From contig CAZQSL010000145.1 in the NCBI GenBank assembly GCA_964595945.1, forward strand, positions 1 through 8,230: a stretch of DNA of 8,230 nt. The letters are read 5' to 3'. A program made the translations under genes and the position numbers. This DNA comes from CAZQSL01 sp964595945 (GTDB lineage Bacteria; UBP15; UBA6099; JAJRTR01). The notes below the pieces were generated by a model that was given only the letters and a program-made list of their open reading frames with translations, had not been told where the DNA came from and did no database searches. This document shows, one piece after another, positions 1-5,253 of the stretch; positions within the stretch are counted from its first letter, which is position 1; each line of letters opens with the position of its first letter.

Positions 1-191
1 CCCTTGATGTCGAGGCCGAGGTTGAGGGGGAACTTTTTCACTTTTTTGCTTACGTCTGTCGCCTTGCCGTCAACCATTTTTCTGACAAGGATTGTCTCGT
101 GCTCTGTCTGGTAGCGATAGCCGAGCCATCCGATACAGATGGCAAGCACCGCTGTGATAAGCACGAGGTTTTGAATCGCCTTTTTGTACAT
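1..191 (-). CDS. secD: Protein translocase subunit SecD, N-terminal fragment (runs off left edge)
   Basis: SecD is the inner-membrane subunit that, with SecF, uses the proton gradient to help pull exported proteins through SecYEG. Only 63 codons are in the window. The reading starts MYKKAIQNLVLITA, giving a short basic N-terminus and a first membrane segment at about residues 6-25. It ends in PLNLGLDIKG, the signature at which SecD enters its first periplasmic domain (family form LGLDLKGG). The start is supported by GGAG five bases upstream (197-200). The rest of the gene, and perhaps secF, lies left of the window. It is codirectional with folC but 195 bp away and has its own promoter-like sequence. 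yajC, a frequent upstream neighbour, is absent here. Identity rests on a short but characteristic motif plus topology. Confidence 0.85.
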   Translation of the reverse strand, partial: MYKKAIQNLVLITAVLAICIGWLGYRYQTEHETILVRKMVDGKATDVSKKVKKFPLNLGLDIK

Positions 192-298
192 TTTTTCTCC
201 ATCTCCAGGCGTGACTTGAAGTATTCGCTTGCCGGTGAAAATCCGGCTGTCCGAGCCCGCCATGGCTGTTGCCCGCTCAAAAGCGCATAGCAAATCAT

Positions 299-312
299 GG
301 GGGGGAACCCCC
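299..312. repeat. G-run/C-run inverted repeat at the start of the secD leader
   Basis: Seven G (299-305), AA, then five C (308-312) on the plus strand form a compact inverted repeat. As minus-strand RNA it could fold as a 4-bp GC stem with a GUUC loop. It could be extended by AUGG (318-321) pairing with CCAU (297-300) across a bulge. It lies about 10 nt into the predicted secD transcript. No U-run follows, so it does not look like a terminator. The remaining leader (192-295) shows no recognisable riboswitch. Confidence 0.3.
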
Positions 313-327
313 GGATACCATTGGTGT

Positions 328-356
328 ATTTTATAGCAAAACACTATGTCTATCAA
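328..356 (-). promoter_or_regulatory. Putative sigma-70-type promoter for secD
   Basis: On the minus strand TTGATA (351-356) is followed after exactly 17 bp by TAAAAT (328-333). Each hexamer matches the consensus at five of six positions. It sits just downstream of the folC stop and in an AT-rich island within GC-rich sequence. Transcription would start near 321, giving secD a leader of about 130 nt and uncoupling it from folC. Confidence 0.55.
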
Positions 357-386
357 CATTAGACGGGAAATTGTGGCTTTGCGTAA

Positions 387-1685
387 TCAGCCGTATTTCT
401 GGAGTACTTCGGCAACTGCATAGAGCGAGCCCGTGACGGCCACGATGCCGTCCGCTCCTGCCAGGACGCGCGCCTGAGAGAGTGCGCTCTCCATGCCGCT
501 GGCTGTCACTACGTGGGGAAAGTGACGCCGCGCGCAGTCGAGGAGTTCACCTGGTGTCGCCGCCCGGCCATATTTGAGTCCCGTGAGCACTACTCTGCCG
601 CTCGCGGCCGAAAGAGCGCTCAATACTGCCTCCGCCTCTTTGTCACGCATCATGCCGATCACGAGCACGAGCCTGTCAGGTGTGATTTTTCTGGCAAAAT
701 ATGCTGCGGCGGCGCGTGCGGCCGGTTCGTTGTGGCCACCATCGACTATCAGCCCGGGCGGGTTTTCAAACGAACCTTCCACCCATTGCATGCGTCCGGC
801 GAATGTGACAGTAGAGAGTCCGGCGGCGACTGCGCCGGAGGCGATGTCGATGCCTTTGCGGGCAAGACCGTCAAAAACGGCAAGCGCCGTAGCGAGGTTT
901 TCGCGCTGAAAGTCTCCGGACAGCGCGAGCGCGATTTCCCGTGTGCCGTCCGCGGTGGCGATGCGGCAGCGGTCATCATTATCATTAATATACTTTACAC
1001 GCCGCATCTCTGCTGTCACGAGCGGCGACCCGGTGGCGGCGCATGCTCCGGTGATCACGCGCATGGCGGCCGCAGGCTGCCTGGGGGCGCAGACGGTGAT
1101 GCCTCCGGGCTTGATGATGCCGGCCTTTTCGGCGGCAATCGCCGCAAGTGTCCTGCCGAGTACATGGCGGTGGTCACGCCCGATACGCGTGATGACGCTC
1201 ATGAAGGGGCGCACGGCATTTGTCGAGTCGAGCCTGCCGCCAAGTCCGGTTTCCACGACGGCCACCTCGACGCCTTCGGACGCGAATACGTCGAATGCCA
1301 TTGCCGTCAGCAGCTCGAAGAAGGTCACCGAGTCGAAATCATCACCGACGGCATCACGCATGCGGCAGACTGCCGCCGCAAAATCCGCCTCCGTGATCGC
1401 CTTGCCACCGGTTTCGATGCGCTCGCGGACACTGAGCAGATGCGGCGAGGTGTAGAGTCCCGTCTTTATGCCCGATGTCCTGAGCGCCGAGTCTACCATG
1501 CGGCATACCGAGCCTTTGCCTACAGTCCCCGCGACATGGATCACTTCAAACCGGTGATGCGGATCACCGAGCCGCGCAAGCAGCGACATTGTAGGGCCGA
1601 GGCTGAACGCTGGTTTCAACTGATGCGTTTTTTTTTCATAATTCGAGAAATTTTCGAGATATTCCACCGCCTGCCGGAAATCCAT
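387..1685 (-). CDS. folC: Bifunctional folylpolyglutamate synthase/dihydrofolate synthase
   Basis: FolC is a cytoplasmic ATP-dependent Mur-ligase-type enzyme. It joins glutamate to dihydropteroate to make dihydrofolate and adds further glutamates to folates. The 432-residue length is normal for the family. Motifs in order: P-loop GTVGKGS (53-59), TSPHL (79-83), FFELLTAMAF (122-131), ETGLGGRLDSTN (145-156), IGRDH with EKAGI downstream (168-190), FAGRMQ (295-300) and DGGHN (315-319). The usual P-loop is GTNGKGS, so Val in place of Asn is uncommon. DGGHN replaces the common DGAHN. The start is well set by AGGAGG seven bases upstream. It is divergent from the sigma-factor gene, and 195 bp separate its stop from secD on the same strand. 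No clear promoter was found for it in the 108-bp spacer; TAAAAT near 1725-1730 lacks a matching -35. Bifunctionality is the usual bacterial state but is not provable from sequence. Confidence 0.95.
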   Translation of the reverse strand: MDFRQAVEYLENFSNYEKKTHQLKPAFSLGPTMSLLARLGDPHHRFEVIHVAGTVGKGSVCRMVDSALRTSGIKTGLYTSPHLLSVRERIETGGKAITEADFAAAVCRMRDAVGDDFDSVTFFELLTAMAFDVFASEGVEVAVVETGLGGRLDSTNAVRPFMSVITRIGRDHRHVLGRTLAAIAAEKAGIIKPGGITVCAPRQPAAAMRVITGACAATGSPLVTAEMRRVKYINDNDDRCRIATADGTREIALALSGDFQRENLATALAVFDGLARKGIDIASGAVAAGLSTVTFAGRMQWVEGSFENPPGLIVDGGHNEPAARAAAAYFARKITPDRLVLVIGMMRDKEAEAVLSALSAASGRVVLTGLKYGRAATPGELLDCARRHFPHVVTASGMESALSQARVLAGADGIVAVTGSLYAVAEVLQKYG

Positions 1686-1692
1686 CGTGCCG

Positions 1693-1698
1693 CCTCCT
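1693..1698 (-). promoter_or_regulatory. Strong ribosome binding site of folC
   Basis: AGGAGG on the minus strand with a 7-nt spacer before the ATG at 1685. This is the strongest canonical Shine-Dalgarno in the window and fixes the folC start. Confidence 0.8.
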
Positions 1699-1725
1699 GT
1701 CGTGCCGTTTATTGCCGCTCCGATA

Positions 1726-1734
1726 TTTTAGCGT
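1726..1734 (+). repeat. Direct repeat copy 1, TTTTAGCGT
   Basis: First of two identical 9-mers in the spacer between the divergent folC and sigma-factor genes. The second copy starts exactly 33 bp further on, about three helical turns, so both would lie on the same DNA face. The layout suits an operator or activator site. No regulator is recognised. Confidence 0.35.
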
Positions 1735-1758
1735 CTTTTTGCCTGTCCGGTGTAGTGT

Positions 1759-1767
1759 TTTTAGCGT
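1759..1767 (+). repeat. Direct repeat copy 2, TTTTAGCGT
   Basis: Second copy of the 9-mer. It ends 10 bp before the TATAAT box of the sigma-factor gene and covers the spot where a -35 element would lie. A protein bound here would touch RNA polymerase or replace -35 contacts. Confidence 0.35.
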
Positions 1768-1777
1768 GAGACCCATA

Positions 1778-1783
1778 TATAAT
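1778..1783 (+). promoter_or_regulatory. Consensus -10 box before the ECF sigma gene
   Basis: A perfect TATAAT lies 10 bp before the sigma-factor ATG at 1794. No good TTGACA-like -35 is found at 16-18 bp spacing; the best is TGTTTT at 1756-1761. If used, the start site would be near 1789-1791, so the mRNA would have almost no leader. This fits the lack of a Shine-Dalgarno there. Confidence 0.35.
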
Positions 1784-1793
1784 TGATAGCGAT

Positions 1794-2390
1794 ATGGCAG
1801 ACCCTGACACACACCTGTCGCTGCAGGAAGAGCAAACGCTTGTCGAACGTGCCGTCTCGGGTGACGGCGAGGCGTTCGGGCGGATATACGACGCTCACAA
1901 AAAAGCGCTTTTCACGACGGTGATCTACCCCAAAGTGGGCAATGCCACCGCCGCCGAGGAAATCCTGCAGGACACCTTTCTGCTCGCGGCGTCGAAACTC
2001 GCGGGATTCACCTTTCAGGACCGCAGCATCTTCTACTGGCTGCGCATGATCGCCATCAACAAGTGCCGCGAGTGGCTCGCGGGCGCAAAACGGGATACCG
2101 GCATCGACTCCTCGGTGCTCGACTATCAACCCGACGACTCGTACCAGCCCGAAAACGAGATCGTCGCCGAAGACCACGCTGCCACCCTGCGTCGCCAGAC
2201 CGATGATATTTTGACACAGATCAACGAACGCTACGCGACGGCCATACGACTCCGCCTCGTCGACAGCGTCCCGCGCGAAGAATGCGCCGCACGCCTCGAT
2301 GTCTCCATCGAGACATTCGATGTATTATTCTTCAGAGCCTGCCGCGCCTTTCGCGAAGCCTACACCAGAAAATACGGGGCTTACCCGTGA
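1794..2390 (+). CDS. ECF-type RNA polymerase sigma factor
   Basis: A 198-residue sigma-70-family protein containing only regions 2 and 4, as in extracytoplasmic-function sigma factors. Region 2 covers about 15-97: FGRIYDAHKKALF (core binding), AEEILQDTFLLA (54-65) and YWLRMIAINKCREWL (81-95, the -10-recognition helix). A linker of about 35 residues follows. Region 4 covers about 130-192, with helix-turn-helix PREECAARLDVSIETFDVLFFRA (160-182) predicted to read the -35 element. It should direct transcription of a small regulon, probably including its own operon. No Shine-Dalgarno precedes the ATG; a TATAAT box and paired 9-mers lie just upstream. The next gene begins 24 bp after the stop and encodes a single-pass membrane protein, the usual place for an anti-sigma factor. 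Family assignment is firm; stimulus and regulon are unknown. Confidence 0.9.
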   Translation: MADPDTHLSLQEEQTLVERAVSGDGEAFGRIYDAHKKALFTTVIYPKVGNATAAEEILQDTFLLAASKLAGFTFQDRSIFYWLRMIAINKCREWLAGAKRDTGIDSSVLDYQPDDSYQPENEIVAEDHAATLRRQTDDILTQINERYATAIRLRLVDSVPREECAARLDVSIETFDVLFFRACRAFREAYTRKYGAYP

Positions 2391-2401
2391 TATACGCGCG
2401 C

Positions 2402-2408
2402 TACGGAA
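2402..2408 (+). promoter_or_regulatory. TACGGAA element before the anti-sigma-like gene (possible RBS)
   Basis: TACGGAA ends 6 nt before the ATG at 2415. The same 7-mer precedes the starts at 3547 and 6672. Its GGAA part can pair only partly with a normal anti-Shine-Dalgarno. Confidence 0.4.
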
Positions 2409-2414
2409 ACAGAC

Positions 2415-2954
2415 ATGGAAGAATTTGACGAAAAAGAACTCGCGACCCGTTTCGCGGCCGCACTCGACAAGGCGCTTGCCGCCAGCGGCACGGACCCGCG
2501 CGACTTGCCGCCAGACGCCGCCGACGCGCTCGAAACCGCTCTTTTCATCGGCGCCGCCACAGGTGGCGCTCAAGCAGGACTGCCCGAACCTTTCGACTCC
2601 ACTCTCCGTGCCCGCCTGTCCCGCGCCGCCACGCCGCCGCGCCGCCGCCCCTTTTTCATCTCACAGCGCGCCCAGATGGCTGTCGCAGCGGCCATATTCA
2701 TCATCATGATCCCCTCCCTCTATCTCGTCCGCGACGTCCAGGAGCGCGGCAAACTCCAACTCGTCGAAAAATATGATAAAATGTATGTGCCCTTTTCTCA
2801 GACCGAACGCGCCGCCGGCTATCTCGAAAAACAGCTCCGGCCCTTCGACCAGGACCACGCGGCTTCCATGCAGGACATGCTGATCGAAACCCGCGGCGCC
2901 GGCTCGGACTTTTTCACCAGATACCCAAAACCCGGGGAGGCAAGACAACAATGA
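2415..2954 (+). CDS. Single-pass membrane protein, probable anti-sigma factor
   Basis: I recognise no named family by motif. The 179-residue protein has an acidic, Ala/Leu-rich cytoplasmic N-terminus (1-75), then a basic stretch RRRPFF (76-81). One membrane segment follows (about 87-105, MAVAAAIFIIMIPSLYLV). A polar C-terminal domain of about 74 residues should lie in the periplasm by the positive-inside rule. It sits 24 bp after an ECF sigma gene and overlaps the next gene by 4 bp, so cotranscription is very likely. Position, size and topology fit an anti-sigma factor that holds the sigma at the membrane and releases it on an outside signal. The HxxxCxxC motif of zinc-binding anti-sigma factors is absent, so inhibition would have to work in another way. 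It could instead be an unrelated membrane partner of the TPR protein. Confidence 0.65.
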   Translation: MEEFDEKELATRFAAALDKALAASGTDPRDLPPDAADALETALFIGAATGGAQAGLPEPFDSTLRARLSRAATPPRRRPFFISQRAQMAVAAAIFIIMIPSLYLVRDVQERGKLQLVEKYDKMYVPFSQTERAAGYLEKQLRPFDQDHAASMQDMLIETRGAGSDFFTRYPKPGEARQQ

Positions 2955-3457
2955 TCTTTCACCACAGAAAACTATCGGCAATACTCTGCCCGCTGCTTAT
3001 CCTGACTATCTTTGCCTGCTTGGCCACCCGCGCAGCCGAACCCTCGCCCGAGAGCAAAAAAAAGTACAGCCTCGCCTTCGAATCCGCCCTCGTCAAATAC
3101 GAAAAAGCCGGGCTCTACTACAAAGACAAAAAAATCCCCGACGCCATCAGGGAACTCGAAGAACTCGTCGCGATCAAATTTCCCGCCGGATTCGAAGACT
3201 CCGACGGCTTCGCTCTGCAGCTCGACACTTATGCGTTCCTCGGCGAACTCTACCTCGAAATCGACAAACCCCAGAAAGCTCTCGATGCTGTCGGCAAGGG
3301 ACTCGACAAGGCTCCCGGCGCCAGCAAGCAGACCTATCAGCTATACATGACCATGGGACACATCTACAAGGAAACCGGAGACAACGACAAGGCGCTCAAG
3401 GCTTTCAAACAGGCCGACAAGATCAACGCCAGTCTCCGTAAGGCATCCAAAAAATAG
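2951..3457 (+). CDS. Exported tetratricopeptide-repeat protein
   Basis: A 168-residue protein with an N-terminal signal: basic HHRK (4-7), hydrophobic core (about 9-24) and a likely signal peptidase I site near Ala28-Ala29 (ATRAA). Three TPR-like helical pairs fill most of the rest: about 47-78 (YYKDKKIPDAIRELEELV), 91-124 (FLGELYLEIDKPQKALDAV) and 128-160 (MGHIYKETGDNDKALKAFK). The third matches the G-Y-A-F-A pattern best. The tail is basic (RKASKK). TPRs bind other proteins; this one should act in the periplasm. Its ATG overlaps the previous stop (ATGA), and GGGGAGG lies 10 nt upstream (2934-2940), indicating translational coupling. Context suggests it contacts the outer part of the membrane protein or a substrate of the regulon. 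A Cys at 23 lies in IFAC, a poor lipobox, so a lipoprotein is less likely. Confidence 0.75.
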   Translation: MIFHHRKLSAILCPLLILTIFACLATRAAEPSPESKKKYSLAFESALVKYEKAGLYYKDKKIPDAIRELEELVAIKFPAGFEDSDGFALQLDTYAFLGELYLEIDKPQKALDAVGKGLDKAPGASKQTYQLYMTMGHIYKETGDNDKALKAFKQADKINASLRKASKK

Positions 3458-3533
3458 CCCGGCTTCCTGCCGTATGGCCATGCGTTCATCGGGTCTTCTG
3501 CGGCAATGCTTGAAATATCTGACAATACATTCA

Positions 3534-3540
3534 TACGGAA
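3534..3540 (+). promoter_or_regulatory. TACGGAA element before yifB (possible RBS)
   Basis: TACGGAA ends 6 nt before the ATG at 3547, the same spacing as at 2402-2408. No better Shine-Dalgarno is present, so this probably serves as the ribosome binding site. The 89-bp gap before yifB shows no convincing terminator or promoter; a CGGC/GCCG 4-bp hairpin at 3460-3472 lacks a U-run. Confidence 0.4.
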
Positions 3541-3546
3541 TTTCCC

Positions 3547-5085
3547 ATGTTCGCACGCATACATTCAGCCACCACGAGTGGCATATCGGCCTATCCCGTC
3601 GAGATCGAAGTCGACATCTCCACGCAGGGGCTGCCCACACTCCAGATCGTCGGACTGCCCGACGCGGCGGTCAAGGAGTCAAAGGAACGTGTGCGCACGG
3701 CAATCGAAAACAGCGACATGGACTTTCAGGTCAAAAAAATCACCGTCAACCTCGCCCCCGCCGACACCCGCAAGGAAGGCCCCGCGTTCGACCTCCCGAT
3801 AGCACTTGGCATACTCGCCGCGCAGGGCGAATTCGACCACACAATCCTCGATAAAGTGCTCTTCGTGGGCGAACTTTCACTCGACGGACGCCTGCGCCAC
3901 GCCAGCGGCATACTGCCTATCGCCATCATGATGAAACAGACGGGCCGCTTCTCGGCAATCGTCCTGCCGCGCGAAAACGCACCCGAAGCCTCTCTCGTCG
4001 ACGGCATTAAAATCTATCCCGCGGATTATTTGCAGGAAGTCGTCAGATTCCTCCAGAAAACACACACGATCCCCCGCTTCCCCACCACCAGCTTCGACAC
4101 CGTCGACCGTGATTTCGAGACCGGCCTCGACTTCGCCGATGTCAAGGGGCAGGAACACGCCAAACGCGCCTTCGAAATAGCGGCCGCAGGCAACCACAAC
4201 ATCATCATGATCGGCCCACCCGGCGGCGGCAAAACGATGCTCGCAAAACGTCTCCCCGCCATCATGCCCGCGCTCTCACGCGACGAAGCGCTCGAAGTCA
4301 CCAAAATCTACAGTATCGCCGGACTCCTCCAGTCCGGTAATTCCGTCGTCAAAATCCGCCCCTACCGCTCGCCCCACCACACTATCAGCAACGTCGCCCT
4401 CGTCGGCGGCGGCGCCATCCCAAAACCAGGCGAAGTCAGTCTCGCGCACTACGGCGTGCTTTTCCTCGACGAGCTTACCGAATTCAAACGCGACGTACTC
4501 GAAGTGTTGCGCCAGCCCCTCGAAGACGGCAATGTCACCATCGCGCGCGCCGCTACCACGACGACCTTCCCTGCCCAGTTCCTGCTCGCCGCCGCCATGA
4601 ATCCCTGCCCCTGCGGCTGGTACGGCGACTATACCCACAAGTGCATCTGCCTGCCCGCTCAGGTGCAGCGCTATCTCAAAAAAGTGTCCGGCCCCCTCAT
4701 GGATCGCATCGACATCCATGTCGAAGTCCCCCGCGTCGATACCGAAAAACTTGTCGGCATGCGCTCGGGCGAGTCCTCTGTCACCATCCGTGCCCGCGTC
4801 GACGAGGCGCGCGCCCGGCAGCTACGCCGTTATGACGGCCAGAAAATCTTTTCCAACGCCGAACTCACCCCCGGTCTGATGAAAAAGTTCTGCACCATGC
4901 CAGCCGATGCCGAAGACCTGCTCAAACAGGCCATCCGCACCTATGGCTATACCGCACGCGCCTACGACCGCATCCGCAAACTCGCGCTCACCATCGCCGA
5001 TCTTGCCGGACACGACGGCATCCGCATCGAAGACATCGCCGAAGCTGTCACACTCCGCGCTCTCGACCGCAAATACTGGGGCTGA
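3547..5085 (+). CDS. comM: YifB/ComM-family Mg-chelatase-like AAA+ ATPase
   Basis: At 512 residues this is full length for the YifB/ComM family. In naturally transformable bacteria ComM is a hexameric helicase that drives branch migration during integration of incoming single-stranded DNA. Many non-competent bacteria also carry it. The N-terminal domain (1-170, S5-fold type) has the signature GLPDAAVKESKERV (36-49) and VNLAPADTRKEGPAFDLPIA (67-86). The AAA+ core (about 195-395) shows Walker A GPPGGGKT (223-230), RSPHHTISN (274-282), Walker B VLFLDEL (304-310), and LRQPLEDG. Four Cys at 354, 356, 366 and 368 (NPCPCG...CIC) may bind zinc. MDRIDIHVEVP (385-395) follows. The C-terminal lid has YTARAYDRIRKLALTIADLA (468-487), the family's sensor-2 region. 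All catalytic motifs are intact. The start matches the usual family N-terminus (MxARIHSAT). No dprA or other competence gene is in view. Confidence 0.95.
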   Translation: MFARIHSATTSGISAYPVEIEVDISTQGLPTLQIVGLPDAAVKESKERVRTAIENSDMDFQVKKITVNLAPADTRKEGPAFDLPIALGILAAQGEFDHTILDKVLFVGELSLDGRLRHASGILPIAIMMKQTGRFSAIVLPRENAPEASLVDGIKIYPADYLQEVVRFLQKTHTIPRFPTTSFDTVDRDFETGLDFADVKGQEHAKRAFEIAAAGNHNIIMIGPPGGGKTMLAKRLPAIMPALSRDEALEVTKIYSIAGLLQSGNSVVKIRPYRSPHHTISNVALVGGGAIPKPGEVSLAHYGVLFLDELTEFKRDVLEVLRQPLEDGNVTIARAATTTTFPAQFLLAAAMNPCPCGWYGDYTHKCICLPAQVQRYLKKVSGPLMDRIDIHVEVPRVDTEKLVGMRSGESSVTIRARVDEARARQLRRYDGQKIFSNAELTPGLMKKFCTMPADAEDLLKQAIRTYGYTARAYDRIRKLALTIADLAGHDGIRIEDIAEAVTLRALDRKYWG

Positions 5086-5147
5086 AGGCCAAATCAATAC
5101 CTGATTTTACGAGCTGTTATACGAAAAATCATTTAAAATTTACCTGC

Positions 5148-5181
5148 CGGAGAAACCTTTTTCGAGAAAAAGGGTTCTCCG
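5148..5181. terminator. Hairpin between convergent genes, possible bidirectional terminator
   Basis: CGGAGAA (5148-5154) pairs with TTCTCCG (5175-5181). After one A-G mismatch, CCTTTTT (5156-5162) pairs with AAAAAGG (5167-5173) around loop CGAG: 14 pairs in all. It lies 63 bp past the yifB stop and 73 bp before the lipoprotein stop, the natural place for a shared terminator. Neither flank has a clean U-run: CACCTCTTCCC on the plus side, AAATTTTAAAT-rich sequence on the other. Termination is therefore likely but not textbook. The rest of 5086-5253 is AT-rich with nothing else recognised. Confidence 0.6.
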
Positions 5182-5253
5182 CACCTCTTCCCAAAAGCTT
5201 TATATGCTTAACTTCTTTCCAAGTCAGCGTTTCATTGTGCTACCCACAACGGA

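Noticed and set aside
50..298. Minus-strand frame of 82 codons overlapping the secD start, considered as a stalling leader peptide
   Set aside because: It runs through the secD start in another frame, has no signal peptide or hydrophobic core as in SecM/VemP, and no Shine-Dalgarno at its ATG.
513..1769. Long plus-strand open frame (418 codons) antisense to folC
   Set aside because: It lies almost wholly opposite folC, has an Arg/His/Cys-rich composition with no domain, and is the kind of open frame that GC-rich DNA gives by chance. folC has all its motifs.
3011..3025. Cys23 of the TPR protein as a lipoprotein cleavage site
   Set aside because: The preceding residues IFA put Phe at -2, which does not suit a lipobox; ATRAA just after is a better signal peptidase I site.
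3458..3546. Terminator or promoter between the TPR gene and yifB
   Set aside because: Only a 4-bp CGGC/GCCG hairpin with no U-run, and no -35/-10 pair at proper spacing.
4276..4719. Minus-strand frame opposite yifB
   Set aside because: A mirror of the conserved AAA+ core, with no motif or start signal of its own.
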